Shown: positions 15,666-25,124, counted from the stretch's first letter. The stretch: 64,000 nucleotides of DNA from Plantactinospora endophytica (GCF_016862915.1 NZ_BONW01000032.1:1-64000); one strand, 5' to 3'. Notes: generated by a model from the letters alone, not told the origin. A program made the numbers and translations.

Positions 15666-17264
15666 ATGAGCGCGCCGGACGTCAGCGTGGTGGTACCGGT
15701 CTACAACACCATGCCCTACCTGACCCGGTGCCTGGACTCGCTCGTCCGGCAGACCATCGGACTGTCCCGGATGCAGGTGGTGGCGGTGGACGACGGCTCG
15801 ACCGACCGCAGCGGCGCCGAACTCGACAGGTACGCCGCCCGGCACCCCGGCACCTTCACCGTCATCCACCAGCCGAACTCGGGCGGCCCGGCCGGCCCGT
15901 GCAACCGCGGCCTCGACGCCGCCACCGGCCGGTACGTCTTCTTCGTCGGCGCCGACGACCACCTCGGCCCGGAGGCGCTGGAACGGCTGGTCACCGCCGC
16001 CGACGAGTGGGACTCCGACGTCGTGCTCGGCAGGGTGGTCGGGGTCAACAGCCGGCACATCTACCAGGACATCTTCGCCCGCAACGCCGTCGACGTGGAC
16101 CTCTTCGACTCACCGCTGCCCCGCTCGCTGGCCAACACCAAGCTGTTCCGCAGGGAGCTGCTCGACCGGCACGCCATCCGCTACCGCGAGGAACTGCGGA
16201 TCGCCAGCGACCTGCCGTTCACCCTGGAGGCGTGCTACCGGGCCCGGCGCATCTCGGTACTCGCCGACTACGAGTTCTACTACGCCGTACGCCGGTTCAG
16301 CGCCACCAACATCACCTATCTGAGCCGGCACCTGGAGCGGCTGCGTACCGTCGAGGCGAACCTGGCGTACGTGGCCGAGCTGATCGAGCCGGGCAAGCGC
16401 CGGGACGCGGTCATGGTGCGCCGGTTCGACCACGAGGTCGCCAAACTCGTCGAGGACGACCTGCTCCGACTCGACCGGGAGCAGCAGCAGGAGGTGCACG
16501 ACGGGATCGGACGGCTGGTGGCGGAACACCTGACCGAGGAGGTCGCCGACCAGTTGGGCGCGGAGACCCGGATCCGGTTCGCGCTGACCCGGGACGGCAG
16601 CCTCGACGACCTGCTCGCGGTGATCCGGCAGGACGCCGAGGTGGGCGTACCGCCGACCGTGGTCGACGGGCCCCGGCGCTATGCGGCGTACCCGGGGTTC
16701 CGGGATGCGGCGCGTGGCCTGCCGGACTCCTGTTTCGACGTGACGAGGGTGCCGGAGTGGCCGGCGAAGCTCGACGCCACCGGCTTCGGCTGGGAGGACG
16801 ACGAGCAGGGCGAACGGGTGCTGACCATCACGGCGTACTCGCCGCTGCCGGACCTGGTCGCGGCCGGGGCCGAACCGCTGACCGTGAGCGCCGAGGAGAT
16901 CCCGGCCGAGACCGTGGTGCTCGCCCGGGGCGGCACCGGCAGCACCGTACGGGTCAGGTTCCGCGCCGCCGACCTGCTCGCCGGCACCGGCACGACCGGG
17001 CAGCGCCGGATCGTCTCGGCCCAGGCGGGCCCGTTCGACCCGGACCGCGCGCTCGGCGCCAACAGCGCGGCCGGCGCGGGCGGTGCCGCCGCGCTGCGGG
17101 CGCCCCGGCTGACCGGGGCGGTTCCGCTGGTACGCCGACGCGGCGCCCGGCTCTACCTGCTCACCCCGACCCGGGACGAGTCCGGCCGGCTGATGATCTC
17201 CGTGGTGCCGGTCACCCCCGGCCGGGTCACCGCCCGGCTCCGCCAGAAGCTCCGCCGCCGCTGA
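15666..17264 (+). CDS. Glycosyltransferase family 2 with long C-terminal domain, wall-glycopolymer type
   Basis: 532 residues. The GT-A domain covers about residues 1-230: SVVVPVYNTMPYLTRCLDSL, AVDDGSTDRSG, the NSGGPAGPCNRGLD block and FVGADDHLGPEALERL. A helical stretch (about 230-330) and a C-terminal beta-rich domain of about 200 residues follow, a layout like that of teichoic-acid-modifying GT2 enzymes such as TarP/TarS. There is no signal or membrane segment. The start ATG has GGAGGG nine bases upstream. It is likely involved in decorating a cell-wall polymer; the sugar and acceptor are unknown. Confidence 0.85.
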   Translation: MSAPDVSVVVPVYNTMPYLTRCLDSLVRQTIGLSRMQVVAVDDGSTDRSGAELDRYAARHPGTFTVIHQPNSGGPAGPCNRGLDAATGRYVFFVGADDHLGPEALERLVTAADEWDSDVVLGRVVGVNSRHIYQDIFARNAVDVDLFDSPLPRSLANTKLFRRELLDRHAIRYREELRIASDLPFTLEACYRARRISVLADYEFYYAVRRFSATNITYLSRHLERLRTVEANLAYVAELIEPGKRRDAVMVRRFDHEVAKLVEDDLLRLDREQQQEVHDGIGRLVAEHLTEEVADQLGAETRIRFALTRDGSLDDLLAVIRQDAEVGVPPTVVDGPRRYAAYPGFRDAARGLPDSCFDVTRVPEWPAKLDATGFGWEDDEQGERVLTITAYSPLPDLVAAGAEPLTVSAEEIPAETVVLARGGTGSTVRVRFRAADLLAGTGTTGQRRIVSAQAGPFDPDRALGANSAAGAGGAAALRAPRLTGAVPLVRRRGARLYLLTPTRDESGRLMISVVPVTPGRVTARLRQKLRRR

Positions 17265-17284
17265 CCGTCCCGCCGCAGCGGACG

Positions 17285-20200
17285 TCAGGCCGGCGGTCCC
17301 GACCGCCAGGCGAGCCACTTGTGCACATAGTGACGTACCCGGTCGGGGTCGACGACAGCAGCACGGAGGGACTCGATCTGCGCCGCCACCTCTTGCGACA
17401 GGAGAACCGTCAACTGCACGGCGAAGTCCCTGATCCCGTCGTCCTGGTCGGATACCGCCCGCCGAAGAACCGCGTGGGTCCGCGCGTCGTCCGGCCAACC
17501 GCTGGCGAGGTGTTGGAGGGCGTCCAGCCGGACGGTCCGGTCCGGATCCTTCGCCGATCGGCGGAGCAGGCCGAGGGTCGCCGGCTCGTCGGTCCACCCC
17601 GCCGCCAACGCCGCCAACGCAACCTGTCGGACACCATGGCACTTCGCCCGGATGGCCCGGTGGAGCAGCGGCAGCGTGTCGGGATGATCGGCGAAGTGCA
17701 GGGCCACCGCCTGCAGATTCGTCCAGCGCACGGAGTGGTCGTGACTGCGTACGCCTGCGCGCAGTGTCGGCAGCGGATGGTGCGGGTCGTTGTGCACGAC
17801 CGACGACACGTCATCGCGTACGGCAAGGGTCTCCTGGGCCAGCCAACGCGTGTAGTACATCGGGCTGCAACTCACCCGCCGGACGGCGGCCAGTACCTCC
17901 GGGTCATCCGGCCAGTGGCAGACCAGCACCTCCACCGCCTGCTGGCACACCCGCCAGTCGGGATCCTCGCTGGCCCGCAACGTCAGCGGCAGAACGTCGG
18001 AATGGTCCTTCAACGACGCGCTGAGCAGGTCGAGCGCGGTGTGCCGGACGATCCAGTCCCGGTCGTCGACCGCGAGCCGGACCTTGGCGAAGAGTTCGGG
18101 GTGGGTCGGCCAGTGCTTCGCGAGTGCGTGCAGTGCCCCGTACCGAACCCACCAGTTCGGGTCCGCAAGGTTCCGACAGGCGATGTCCGCACTGTCCGGA
18201 CGCTCCCGCCAGAGCGTCGCCAGGGTGTCGACCGCGTCCTTGCGGATGTCCGGGTCCGGATCGACCAGCGCCCGACGTACGGCCCGCTCGGTGACCGGGT
18301 GGTCCGGAAACCGCTCGGCAAGCGCCACCAGGGCGTCGTGCCGGATCGCCTCGTCGGCATCCTCGGCTTCCTTCCGTAGCGTGCCGAGCGCCGCGACGCG
18401 CCCCCGGCGACGCAGCGCCACCGCGTCACGGGCGTTCGCCCGCACGTAGGTGAGCGGGTCGCGCAGGGCGTGTTCGACGGCCGCCCACGCGTCCGGCGAG
18501 TCGTACCAGTGGATCGCCAGCAACTCGACGGCCGCGTCCCGGACATCCCCCTCCGGATCCTGTACCGCGCGCAGCAGGGCCGGCAGCGTCGCGGCGTCCT
18601 CGGGCCACTGCGTGACCAATCCCCTGAGCGCGGTCTGGCGCACCACCGACCGGACGTGGCGGGTGGCGGCGATGACGGCGGGCAGCGTCGCGGGATCGTC
18701 GGGCAGATACTCGATGAGCGCGTGGATCGCGGTCGAGCCGACGCCACCGGCCGACTGTCGGGCGGCCCGGTGCAGGACGACCCGCACGTCGGGATCGTCC
18801 GGCCACCAGCGGACGAGGGCTTGCAGCGCGGTTTCGCGGACGTTGGGGCGCTGGTGGGTGGTTGCCCGGAGGACAGCCGCCCGCGTCTCGGACTCGCCCG
18901 ACCAACGGGTACCGAGGGCCTGGAGCGCGACCGCGCGGATCTCCCAGTCAGAATCGTCGTAGACCGCGTACCGGGCACAACGGGCCGTCTCCGGGCGGTC
19001 CGGATCGTGCAGTAGCAGCGCTTCGAGAGCGGCCCGGCGGTCGGCGTTGTTCGGGTACCGGACGGCCGGCGCCGCCCCGGCAACGTCGGTCGGATACTGG
19101 CCGGAGCTTCCGGTGGTCTCCGCCAGCAGGGCCGTCCAGCGGACCGCCGGAGCGATGTCGAGACGCGCCTGCCGCAGCAGGTCCGCCGTTTCCGGTTGGT
19201 CTGGCCAGCGGATCAGCAGACTCTTCAGTGCGGTCTGTCGGACCATCACGCTCATGTCCCGAAAACTGCCGAGAACCTGCCCTAGTGTGTCCGGATCGTC
19301 TGCCCACCGCGCCACCAGTGCCTCCAGGGCAGCCACCCGAACGTGCTGCTCCAGGTCACGAAGAGCACCATGTACCGCCGCCAGCGCCGCCGGGTCGTCG
19401 CCCCAGCGCACGGCGAGGGTGTCCATGGCCATCCGGCGCACCCCCCAGGCCACGTCCCGGCTCGCCTTGATCAACGCGGAACGGGTACCGGCATCGCTCG
19501 GCGCCGACACCAGCAGGATTTCCAGGGCGTTGTTGCGCACCTGAGGGCTTGAGTCGCCGAGGGCACGTATCAGGGCCGCTCGGGTGTCCGGCCGGTCCGG
19601 CCACCGCGCCCCGAGCGCACCGAGCGCCAGATGGCGTACCGAGCCGTCCGGGTCGCGGGCCGCCGTGACGAACGCGTGCACGGTTTCCGGGTGGTCCATC
19701 CGACGGGCGGCGAGTATCTCCAGCGCGGCGTAACGCACCTCCCCCGAGATGTCCGTCAGGCAGCGATCGACCACCCGCCAGGTCTCGGCCCGGTCCGGCC
19801 ATCGGGCGACGAGTGTGAGCACGGCGGCACGCCGGACCGCGCTGCACGCCGACCGCGCCGCGGCGGACGCCGCCGTCTGCGAGGACCACTCTGTCGCCCA
19901 CCCGGTCATCAGCGATTCCGTGGCCGCCCGACGGGTGCCGTAGTGACTGTCCCCCAGCGCCACGTCCAGCGCCCGCCGTTTCTCGGCCGAGTCCGGCAGC
20001 CCCGCCGCCAGCGCCTCGACGGCCGTCTGCCGAACGTTCCCGGCCGGGTCGCGGCAGGCGCCGTAGATGGCCGCCACCGTCTCCGGCGAGGACCCCCAAC
20101 AGGCGATCAGCGCCTCCAGGGCGATCTGCCGGGCACGCCAGTCCTCGGCTCGGGTCGACCGGAGGAACGCCGCACGGAACTCCGGTCGATCGCCCCAGTA

Positions 20201-23200
20201 CGTCGCCGCCGCCTCCAGGGCAGCCTTCCGTACCTCGGAGTCGTAGTCGTCGAGGGCCTGTTCGACGGCGGCACGCGTCTCCGGATCATCCGACCAGTGT
20301 TCGGGTAGCGCCTGGACGGCGGCCTTGCGCACGTCGGGGTTCGGGTCGCGAACGGCGCCGAAGATGACCGCCCGGTTGGCCGTCTCGTCCGCCCAGCCGT
20401 TCGCCAGCGCCTGTACCGCTGCCTGCCGCACGCTCTCGTTGCGGTCGACGGTCATCTCCCGCAGAGTCGTCCCGACGCTCTCGGGTACCCGCCGCACGCG
20501 GGCGTCCGCCTCGATCGCGGCACACCGAACCTCGCCGTCGGGGTCGCGGCCGAGTACGTCGAGCACCGCACGGGTGTCGGGATCCGACGGCCAGCGCGCC
20601 GTCAGGGCGTGCAGTGCCGCCTTGCGTACCTTCTCGTCGGTGTCCCGGGCCGCCCGGCAGACGGTCGGCAGGGTGTCCGGCTCCTCGGTCCACTGGCTGG
20701 CCAGCGCTTCGACCGCTGCGGCCCGTACGTCCTCGTCGGCGTCGACGATCGCGCGCCGAACCGCCGCGTGGGCCTGGTCGTCCTGGTTCAGCCGGGTCGC
20801 CAGCGCCTGCACCGCCGCCTGCCGGACCTCCCAGGCCGGGTCCCGGCTGGCTTCGAGGAGCGCGTTGCGGGTCTCGGGACGGTCGGGCCAGCAACTGGCG
20901 ACGGTCTCGACGGCGGACTTCCTGACCTTCCAGGCGGGGTCGCCGACAGCGTGGTGCAGCATCACCCCACGGGTCTCCGCAGCGGCACTCCAGTGGCTCG
21001 TGAGGGCGTCGACGGCGTCCTTGCGCACGCCGGGATCGATGTCGCGTAGTGCCGCCAGCAGCGCCCCGAGCGTGTCGGGGTGGTTCGCCCAGTGGCTCGT
21101 GAGCACGTCGATGGCGGCCTGCCGGACCAGTGGGGCCGGGTCTCGACGAGCGTGTGCGAGCAGTTCCTTCGTCCGCGGGTCGTCGGTCCACGCGGCGGCG
21201 TGGCCGAGCAGGCAGGCCCGACGTTGCTGGGGACTACCGCCGGTGACCGCGTCCTGGGCGAGGATGGCGGCGACCTCGCTCGAATCGGAGAACAACGCGG
21301 CGGCGATCCTGGCCGCGTACCGGGACGCGGGGCGGGAGGCGTTGCGGCGTCCCTGCCCCCGGAACCATGTCAGGTAGATGTCTCGTCCCGGCCAGCGCGC
21401 GCCAATGGTGGTGATCACCGGAAGGATGGCGGCGACCTGGTCGGCGTCGCGCTCGTCCTTTATGGAGCGACTGGGCCACCGGAGCAGCCCGATGATCGAC
21501 TCTAGGATGAGCCTCGCGGAGCCAGCCATCGCCCCGATGTTCCTGATCTCGGCCAGGCACTGGATGGCAAGTATCACGACGCCCACCGGCGGCTGATCCA
21601 GCACCGTCGACCTGCTCGGTCTCGCGCGCCTGAGCAGATAGGTGACGAGGCGGTCGGCAACCGTCGCGTCGACCATGCCGGCGATGAGGCGAAGCACCTC
21701 CGCCCACGCCGGATCCTCCCAGTGCGCCGCGAAGATCTTCGAAGTCAGGTCCTCCTCGGTCAGTTCACGGGTCTTCTCGAACCGAGAGACGATTTCGCTG
21801 GCGCAGAAGTATTCCAGCAACGCACGGTGGACGAAGCCGTACACTGCGGGGCCGTACCTGGCGAGCACGAAATTGCGGGTACGGAACTGCTCCGTCATGG
21901 CGGTGGCGATCGCGGTCGCCTGTGGAGAGTCGTAACGGAACCGGAACCGGAGGTACCCGGTGATCTCGTCGGCCAGGTCCTTCTCGAAGAGGTGGTTGCC
22001 GGCCAGCCCTCGGGTCCCCGCCTGCATCCGGTGCGCAAGCCGCCTGAGCAGCTCCTTCTTGTCGTCCTCCCGGATGATCGCGGCATCGACCCGCACGTCT
22101 TCGAGGTGCTTGTTGACGTCCCAGTGTTGTATGAGCACGCTGGTCGCGTGGTCGTAGACCTTCCACCGCTCGCGCGGAAGTTCCTGGTGTTTCCCGATGA
22201 TGGCCAGAATGGTGAGCAACAGCGGATTTGCCGCGAGCTCCCGGATCGGCGGGGACTCGTCTATCGTCGCGACGAGACGTTGCCGACGTTCAGCGGCCAT
22301 CACCGGCCGGTCGTGCAGCGCCAGTTCATACCACGCGCCGAGAAACGTGTCGATCTGGTGGGGTTCGAGATCCTGGACGGTGTAGTGCCGGAATCCGGCA
22401 TCGCGAAGGATGCGCGGCCGGTATCCGACGATCCGGGACGTGACGATGACCCGGATCTCAGGGTACATGGCGGCGAACCCGGCAATCTGGAGCGACACCG
22501 CCTCCCGCTCGCGTTGGCTGAACAGTTCGTCCAATCCGTCGAAGATCACCAGCGCTCGACCGTCGTGCTTCAGGTACTGGTCCAGCAACTCGGACGGCAT
22601 ACCGAGCCCGTCCGAACGATGCCGGTACGCCAGATAGTCGTTGAAGGTCTCGTACCGCTGGCGGAGTAGGGCGTACTCCCGCAACTCCACGAGCACCGGC
22701 TGGTAGCCGCGAAGCGACTGAAGGCGCTCCTCCACGGATCCGTCGGCCAGGGCAAGTGCGACGTAACGGGCCAGCGTCGACTTGCCCGCTCCCGGGTCGC
22801 CCAGCAGTACGCACAGGCGCTGGCCCACCGAGGCCAACATGTCGAATGCCGGCCTCTTCGGGCGGGCCTGGTAACTCCGGCGGGCGTCCTCCAGTTCCTG
22901 ACGATCGAGCCCGTGCGGAACATCGACGGCGAACACGTCGGTATGCCCGCCACTGCGAGTGCCCGAAAGCTGGCCCGCGTCCCCGGGGTCCTGCAACTTC
23001 CGCTGGAGTTCCTTCGGGAGTTCGGCCGGCGGCACATCCTCCCGGACGTCGGGTTCGACGAACACCTCACTGAGCTGGATCTGGAGGTACTCCTCACGAT
23101 CCGGCGGCGTCAGCGCGTCGAGGTCCAGCCGTTGATACCGGTCCGTCAGCCGCCGCTTGTACGCGTCCCAGGCGGTCACCGTGAACGCGGCGAGGTCGAC

Positions 23201-23839
23201 CTCGCCGTTCAACCCGTGGCCGTCCACGTTCTGCAACCAGCGGCCCACCGCCTCCGAGACTCCGGAGCGGAGATCCTGCGGCGAGCCGAAGAACTCACAG
23301 ACATGGTTGGCCATCAGCTCGGCCCGCAGTGCCCGGATCCGCTCCTGCGCCTCGTTACCGAGATCCATCAGGGTGGGGGGCCAGGGCGCGTCCTCCCGGA
23401 GCAGGAACACGAGTCGCGGGATGCCCGCCGCGGTAGCGGCCTGGTACTCCAACTCGGTGATCGACTTCTGCTGACCGTCCGGTACGTAGCCGTACCGCCA
23501 GGCGAACAGCCCGATGTAGAGGTGACAGGATCGGACGTCGGCGAGACACTTGTCGACCGGCCGGGTGTCCTCCGCGGTGAACGCCTCCATTGACACGTCC
23601 AGCACCCCGAGCCGCTGCAACGCCCTGCGCACCTGTTCCCGGTGCTCACGCAGGTCCCCGAAGGTCGAGGAGACGAAGACCCGCACCCTGGAGCGGTCCG
23701 GCTGGACCCGGCGCTGCCTCGGCACGGCGTTCTCGTCGGGTGGCGAGTCGTCGATCTGCTGCCCGTGCGCCACATGCGCGTCCGGTCCAGCCGTCTCGTC
23801 CTGCTGTCGGTGATCGCGGTCCGGTGGTAGAGACGACAC
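17285..23839 (-). CDS. Giant STAND NTPase: DUF4062, NACHT, about 37 HEAT-like repeats
   Basis: 2184 residues. A disordered N-terminus is followed by a DUF4062 domain (about 50-165: VFVSSTFGDLREHREQ, SCHLYIGLFAWRYGYVP, SITELEYQAA), then a NACHT NTPase with Walker A GDPGAGKST (347-355), Walker B ALVIFDGLDEL (429-439), a sensor-like VIVTSR (464-469) and the post-NTPase motif FVHRALLEYFCA (669-680). From about 870 to 2150 there are some 37 helical repeats of about 33 residues, consensus VRxAAxxALxxxWPDxPxTRxxLxxAxxDP. This is the layout of signal-transduction ATPases with numerous domains: an N-terminal output module, an ATP switch and a long ligand-sensing superhelix. Such proteins include bacterial antiphage sensors and also regulators of unknown purpose. 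The GTG start has GGGAG nine bases upstream. It stands alone; the adjacent gene is separated by 457 bp. The role in defence is inferred. Confidence 0.9.
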   Translation of the reverse strand: MSSLPPDRDHRQQDETAGPDAHVAHGQQIDDSPPDENAVPRQRRVQPDRSRVRVFVSSTFGDLREHREQVRRALQRLGVLDVSMEAFTAEDTRPVDKCLADVRSCHLYIGLFAWRYGYVPDGQQKSITELEYQAATAAGIPRLVFLLREDAPWPPTLMDLGNEAQERIRALRAELMANHVCEFFGSPQDLRSGVSEAVGRWLQNVDGHGLNGEVDLAAFTVTAWDAYKRRLTDRYQRLDLDALTPPDREEYLQIQLSEVFVEPDVREDVPPAELPKELQRKLQDPGDAGQLSGTRSGGHTDVFAVDVPHGLDRQELEDARRSYQARPKRPAFDMLASVGQRLCVLLGDPGAGKSTLARYVALALADGSVEERLQSLRGYQPVLVELREYALLRQRYETFNDYLAYRHRSDGLGMPSELLDQYLKHDGRALVIFDGLDELFSQREREAVSLQIAGFAAMYPEIRVIVTSRIVGYRPRILRDAGFRHYTVQDLEPHQIDTFLGAWYELALHDRPVMAAERRQRLVATIDESPPIRELAANPLLLTILAIIGKHQELPRERWKVYDHATSVLIQHWDVNKHLEDVRVDAAIIREDDKKELLRRLAHRMQAGTRGLAGNHLFEKDLADEITGYLRFRFRYDSPQATAIATAMTEQFRTRNFVLARYGPAVYGFVHRALLEYFCASEIVSRFEKTRELTEEDLTSKIFAAHWEDPAWAEVLRLIAGMVDATVADRLVTYLLRRARPSRSTVLDQPPVGVVILAIQCLAEIRNIGAMAGSARLILESIIGLLRWPSRSIKDERDADQVAAILPVITTIGARWPGRDIYLTWFRGQGRRNASRPASRYAARIAAALFSDSSEVAAILAQDAVTGGSPQQRRACLLGHAAAWTDDPRTKELLAHARRDPAPLVRQAAIDVLTSHWANHPDTLGALLAALRDIDPGVRKDAVDALTSHWSAAAETRGVMLHHAVGDPAWKVRKSAVETVASCWPDRPETRNALLEASRDPAWEVRQAAVQALATRLNQDDQAHAAVRRAIVDADEDVRAAAVEALASQWTEEPDTLPTVCRAARDTDEKVRKAALHALTARWPSDPDTRAVLDVLGRDPDGEVRCAAIEADARVRRVPESVGTTLREMTVDRNESVRQAAVQALANGWADETANRAVIFGAVRDPNPDVRKAAVQALPEHWSDDPETRAAVEQALDDYDSEVRKAALEAAATYWGDRPEFRAAFLRSTRAEDWRARQIALEALIACWGSSPETVAAIYGACRDPAGNVRQTAVEALAAGLPDSAEKRRALDVALGDSHYGTRRAATESLMTGWATEWSSQTAASAAARSACSAVRRAAVLTLVARWPDRAETWRVVDRCLTDISGEVRYAALEILAARRMDHPETVHAFVTAARDPDGSVRHLALGALGARWPDRPDTRAALIRALGDSSPQVRNNALEILLVSAPSDAGTRSALIKASRDVAWGVRRMAMDTLAVRWGDDPAALAAVHGALRDLEQHVRVAALEALVARWADDPDTLGQVLGSFRDMSVMVRQTALKSLLIRWPDQPETADLLRQARLDIAPAVRWTALLAETTGSSGQYPTDVAGAAPAVRYPNNADRRAALEALLLHDPDRPETARCARYAVYDDSDWEIRAVALQALGTRWSGESETRAAVLRATTHQRPNVRETALQALVRWWPDDPDVRVVLHRAARQSAGGVGSTAIHALIEYLPDDPATLPAVIAATRHVRSVVRQTALRGLVTQWPEDAATLPALLRAVQDPEGDVRDAAVELLAIHWYDSPDAWAAVEHALRDPLTYVRANARDAVALRRRGRVAALGTLRKEAEDADEAIRHDALVALAERFPDHPVTERAVRRALVDPDPDIRKDAVDTLATLWRERPDSADIACRNLADPNWWVRYGALHALAKHWPTHPELFAKVRLAVDDRDWIVRHTALDLLSASLKDHSDVLPLTLRASEDPDWRVCQQAVEVLVCHWPDDPEVLAAVRRVSCSPMYYTRWLAQETLAVRDDVSSVVHNDPHHPLPTLRAGVRSHDHSVRWTNLQAVALHFADHPDTLPLLHRAIRAKCHGVRQVALAALAAGWTDEPATLGLLRRSAKDPDRTVRLDALQHLASGWPDDARTHAVLRRAVSDQDDGIRDFAVQLTVLLSQEVAAQIESLRAAVVDPDRVRHYVHKWLAWRSGPPA

Positions 23840-24296
23840 CGCTGCTCCCGTGCAATCGATGGGGATCTACTCCGTAGGCCGGTGGTAGTAAACCACCGTC
23901 TCAGTCCGGCCGCAGCCTGCGCATTCTCATCGATTCTCCGCCGGCCACCCGGTCCGGTCCGGTCGCCCGAGGTGGGGCGTACTCCCACGCCTCGTCGCCG
24001 ATCCTGTCGCCGACACTCCGGTTACCGTCTCCGGAAGACCTACGGAAATCCATGGGTCGCCCCTTCGGAAGTCACATGCGGCCAGTAGCCGGACAAGCGC
24101 GGGAAGCGGCTGAGCTGGTGCCACGGGCGTTTCGGGCACCGGCGACCGGGGCCGCCACAGCCACCGACGCGGGAGGACCGACCGGCACAGGCCGCCACCG
24201 GATCATCTCGGGTCGTGACTGCCAGCCCAGTTTGCCGGGGTGCTCACTTCAGAACATTCTTCAGTCGCCGACCCGACTCAGCACCGGACGCGAACC
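23840..24296. promoter_or_regulatory. Upstream region of the NACHT-HEAT gene
   Basis: A 457-bp non-coding gap between the TetR gene end and the NACHT gene start, both on the minus strand. It holds the inverted repeat at 23880-23898. I see no credible small gene, tRNA or attachment site in the rest. Confidence 0.5.
23880..23898. promoter_or_regulatory. Inverted repeat upstream of the NACHT-HEAT gene
   Basis: CGGTGGT-AGTAA-ACCACCG, perfect 7-bp arms with a 5-base spacer, lies 41 bases before the GTG start. The sequence CCGGTGGTAG occurs both here (23879) and at 23821 inside the start of the gene. It may be an operator or a leader hairpin. Confidence 0.4.
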
Positions 24297-24962
24297 CTAC
24301 ATCCGGGCAGCCAGCCCCGCCATCAGGTATTTCAGGCCGCGCCGGAAGGTGTCGGCCCAGTCCCGATCATCCAGGTGGCCGCTCGCCACCAGGGTGGGAT
24401 AGCGGTCCCGCTGGGTGGTGAGGTGCCGCTGGGCTGCCTGCCGGAACTCGGGGTCGTCGAGCCGCTGCCAGGTGGAGAGCGTCACGGCGGTACCGATCAC
24501 GTAGTTGGCCAGCGCGTGCGTACCGGCGGTCAGGTCCGGCTCGACCAGCCCTGCCCGGCGCAGTGCCGACTGGAGGAACTCCGTCCGGGTCAGCACGTTC
24601 GGCCCGAGCAGCGGTCGGCCGAGCAGCGCCGCCGACCACGGGTGCCGGAGCATCGCCGCCAGCCAGCCGAGTACCAGCGCCTCCACCTCACTCTGCCAGT
24701 TCCCGTCCGGTGTCTGTTCGGGAAGCTGCACCTCGCCGAAGATCTGGTCCAGTGCCAGGTCGAGTACGTCGTCCTTGTTCGTCACGTGCCAGTAGAGGGT
24801 GGTCGAGCCGGCGTCCAGCCGCTCGGCGAGCCGGCGCATGGTGAGCCCGCCGACCCCGTCCTGGTCGAGCAGTTCCACCGCCGCCGCGACGATCCGCTCG
24901 CGGTGCAGCGGCGGCCCGGATCGGCCGGGGGAACGTGGGGGGCGCAACCAGACACCTGACAT
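24297..24962 (-). CDS. TetR/AcrR family transcriptional regulator
   Basis: 221 residues. The DNA-binding domain spans about residues 20-70 (RERIVAAAVELLDQDGVGGLTMRRLAERL, then the recognition turn STTLYWHVTNKDDVLDLAL), followed by a TetR_C-type all-helical ligand domain with the DPEF..A and ALANYVIGTAVTL segments. It is divergent from an ABC-F gene, and a perfect 19-bp inverted repeat lies between them, so it very likely represses both genes. TAGACT lies seven bases before the ATG, suggesting a leaderless transcript whose -35 region overlaps that operator. The inducer is probably an antibiotic or a related small molecule, by analogy. Confidence 0.92.
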   Translation of the reverse strand: MSGVWLRPPRSPGRSGPPLHRERIVAAAVELLDQDGVGGLTMRRLAERLDAGSTTLYWHVTNKDDVLDLALDQIFGEVQLPEQTPDGNWQSEVEALVLGWLAAMLRHPWSAALLGRPLLGPNVLTRTEFLQSALRRAGLVEPDLTAGTHALANYVIGTAVTLSTWQRLDDPEFRQAAQRHLTTQRDRYPTLVASGHLDDRDWADTFRRGLKYLMAGLAARM

Positions 24963-24969
24963 GGCTCGG

Positions 24970-24975
24970 AGTCTA
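24970..24975 (-). promoter_or_regulatory. Candidate -10 of leaderless tetR mRNA
   Basis: On the minus strand TAGACT ends seven bases before the tetR ATG at 24962. The -35 position falls within an arm of the operator at 24991-25009. Confidence 0.5.
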
Positions 24976-24990
24976 GTCCGGCGTTCCAGC

Positions 24991-25022
24991 TCTAGAACGT
25001 TGTTCTAGACTCTAGAACGTTG
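24991..25022. promoter_or_regulatory. Double TetR-type operator between tetR and ABC-F genes
   Basis: A perfect palindrome TCTAGAACGTTGTTCTAGA (8-bp arms, 3-base spacer) occupies 24991-25009. A second, half-conserved site follows: CTCTAGAACGTTG at 24990 recurs at 25010, exactly 20 bp (two helical turns) further on. A -10-like TAGACT for the ABC-F gene lies at 25006-25011, inside the operators, so binding would block both promoters. Confidence 0.75.
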
Positions 25023-25124
25023 GTCCAGGATTGGCCACGTCCGCAGCGTCGGCCATCGCGGCGTCGACGGGCGGGAGGCCGCCGACCGACACCGGGCCGA
25101 GTTCCGCCGGGCGGGAGGTCGTTC

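Noticed and set aside
17285-21250. About 99-bp periodicity as a DNA repeat array
   Set aside because: It is the coding trace of diverged HEAT repeats; the DNA units are not similar enough for a recent tandem duplication.
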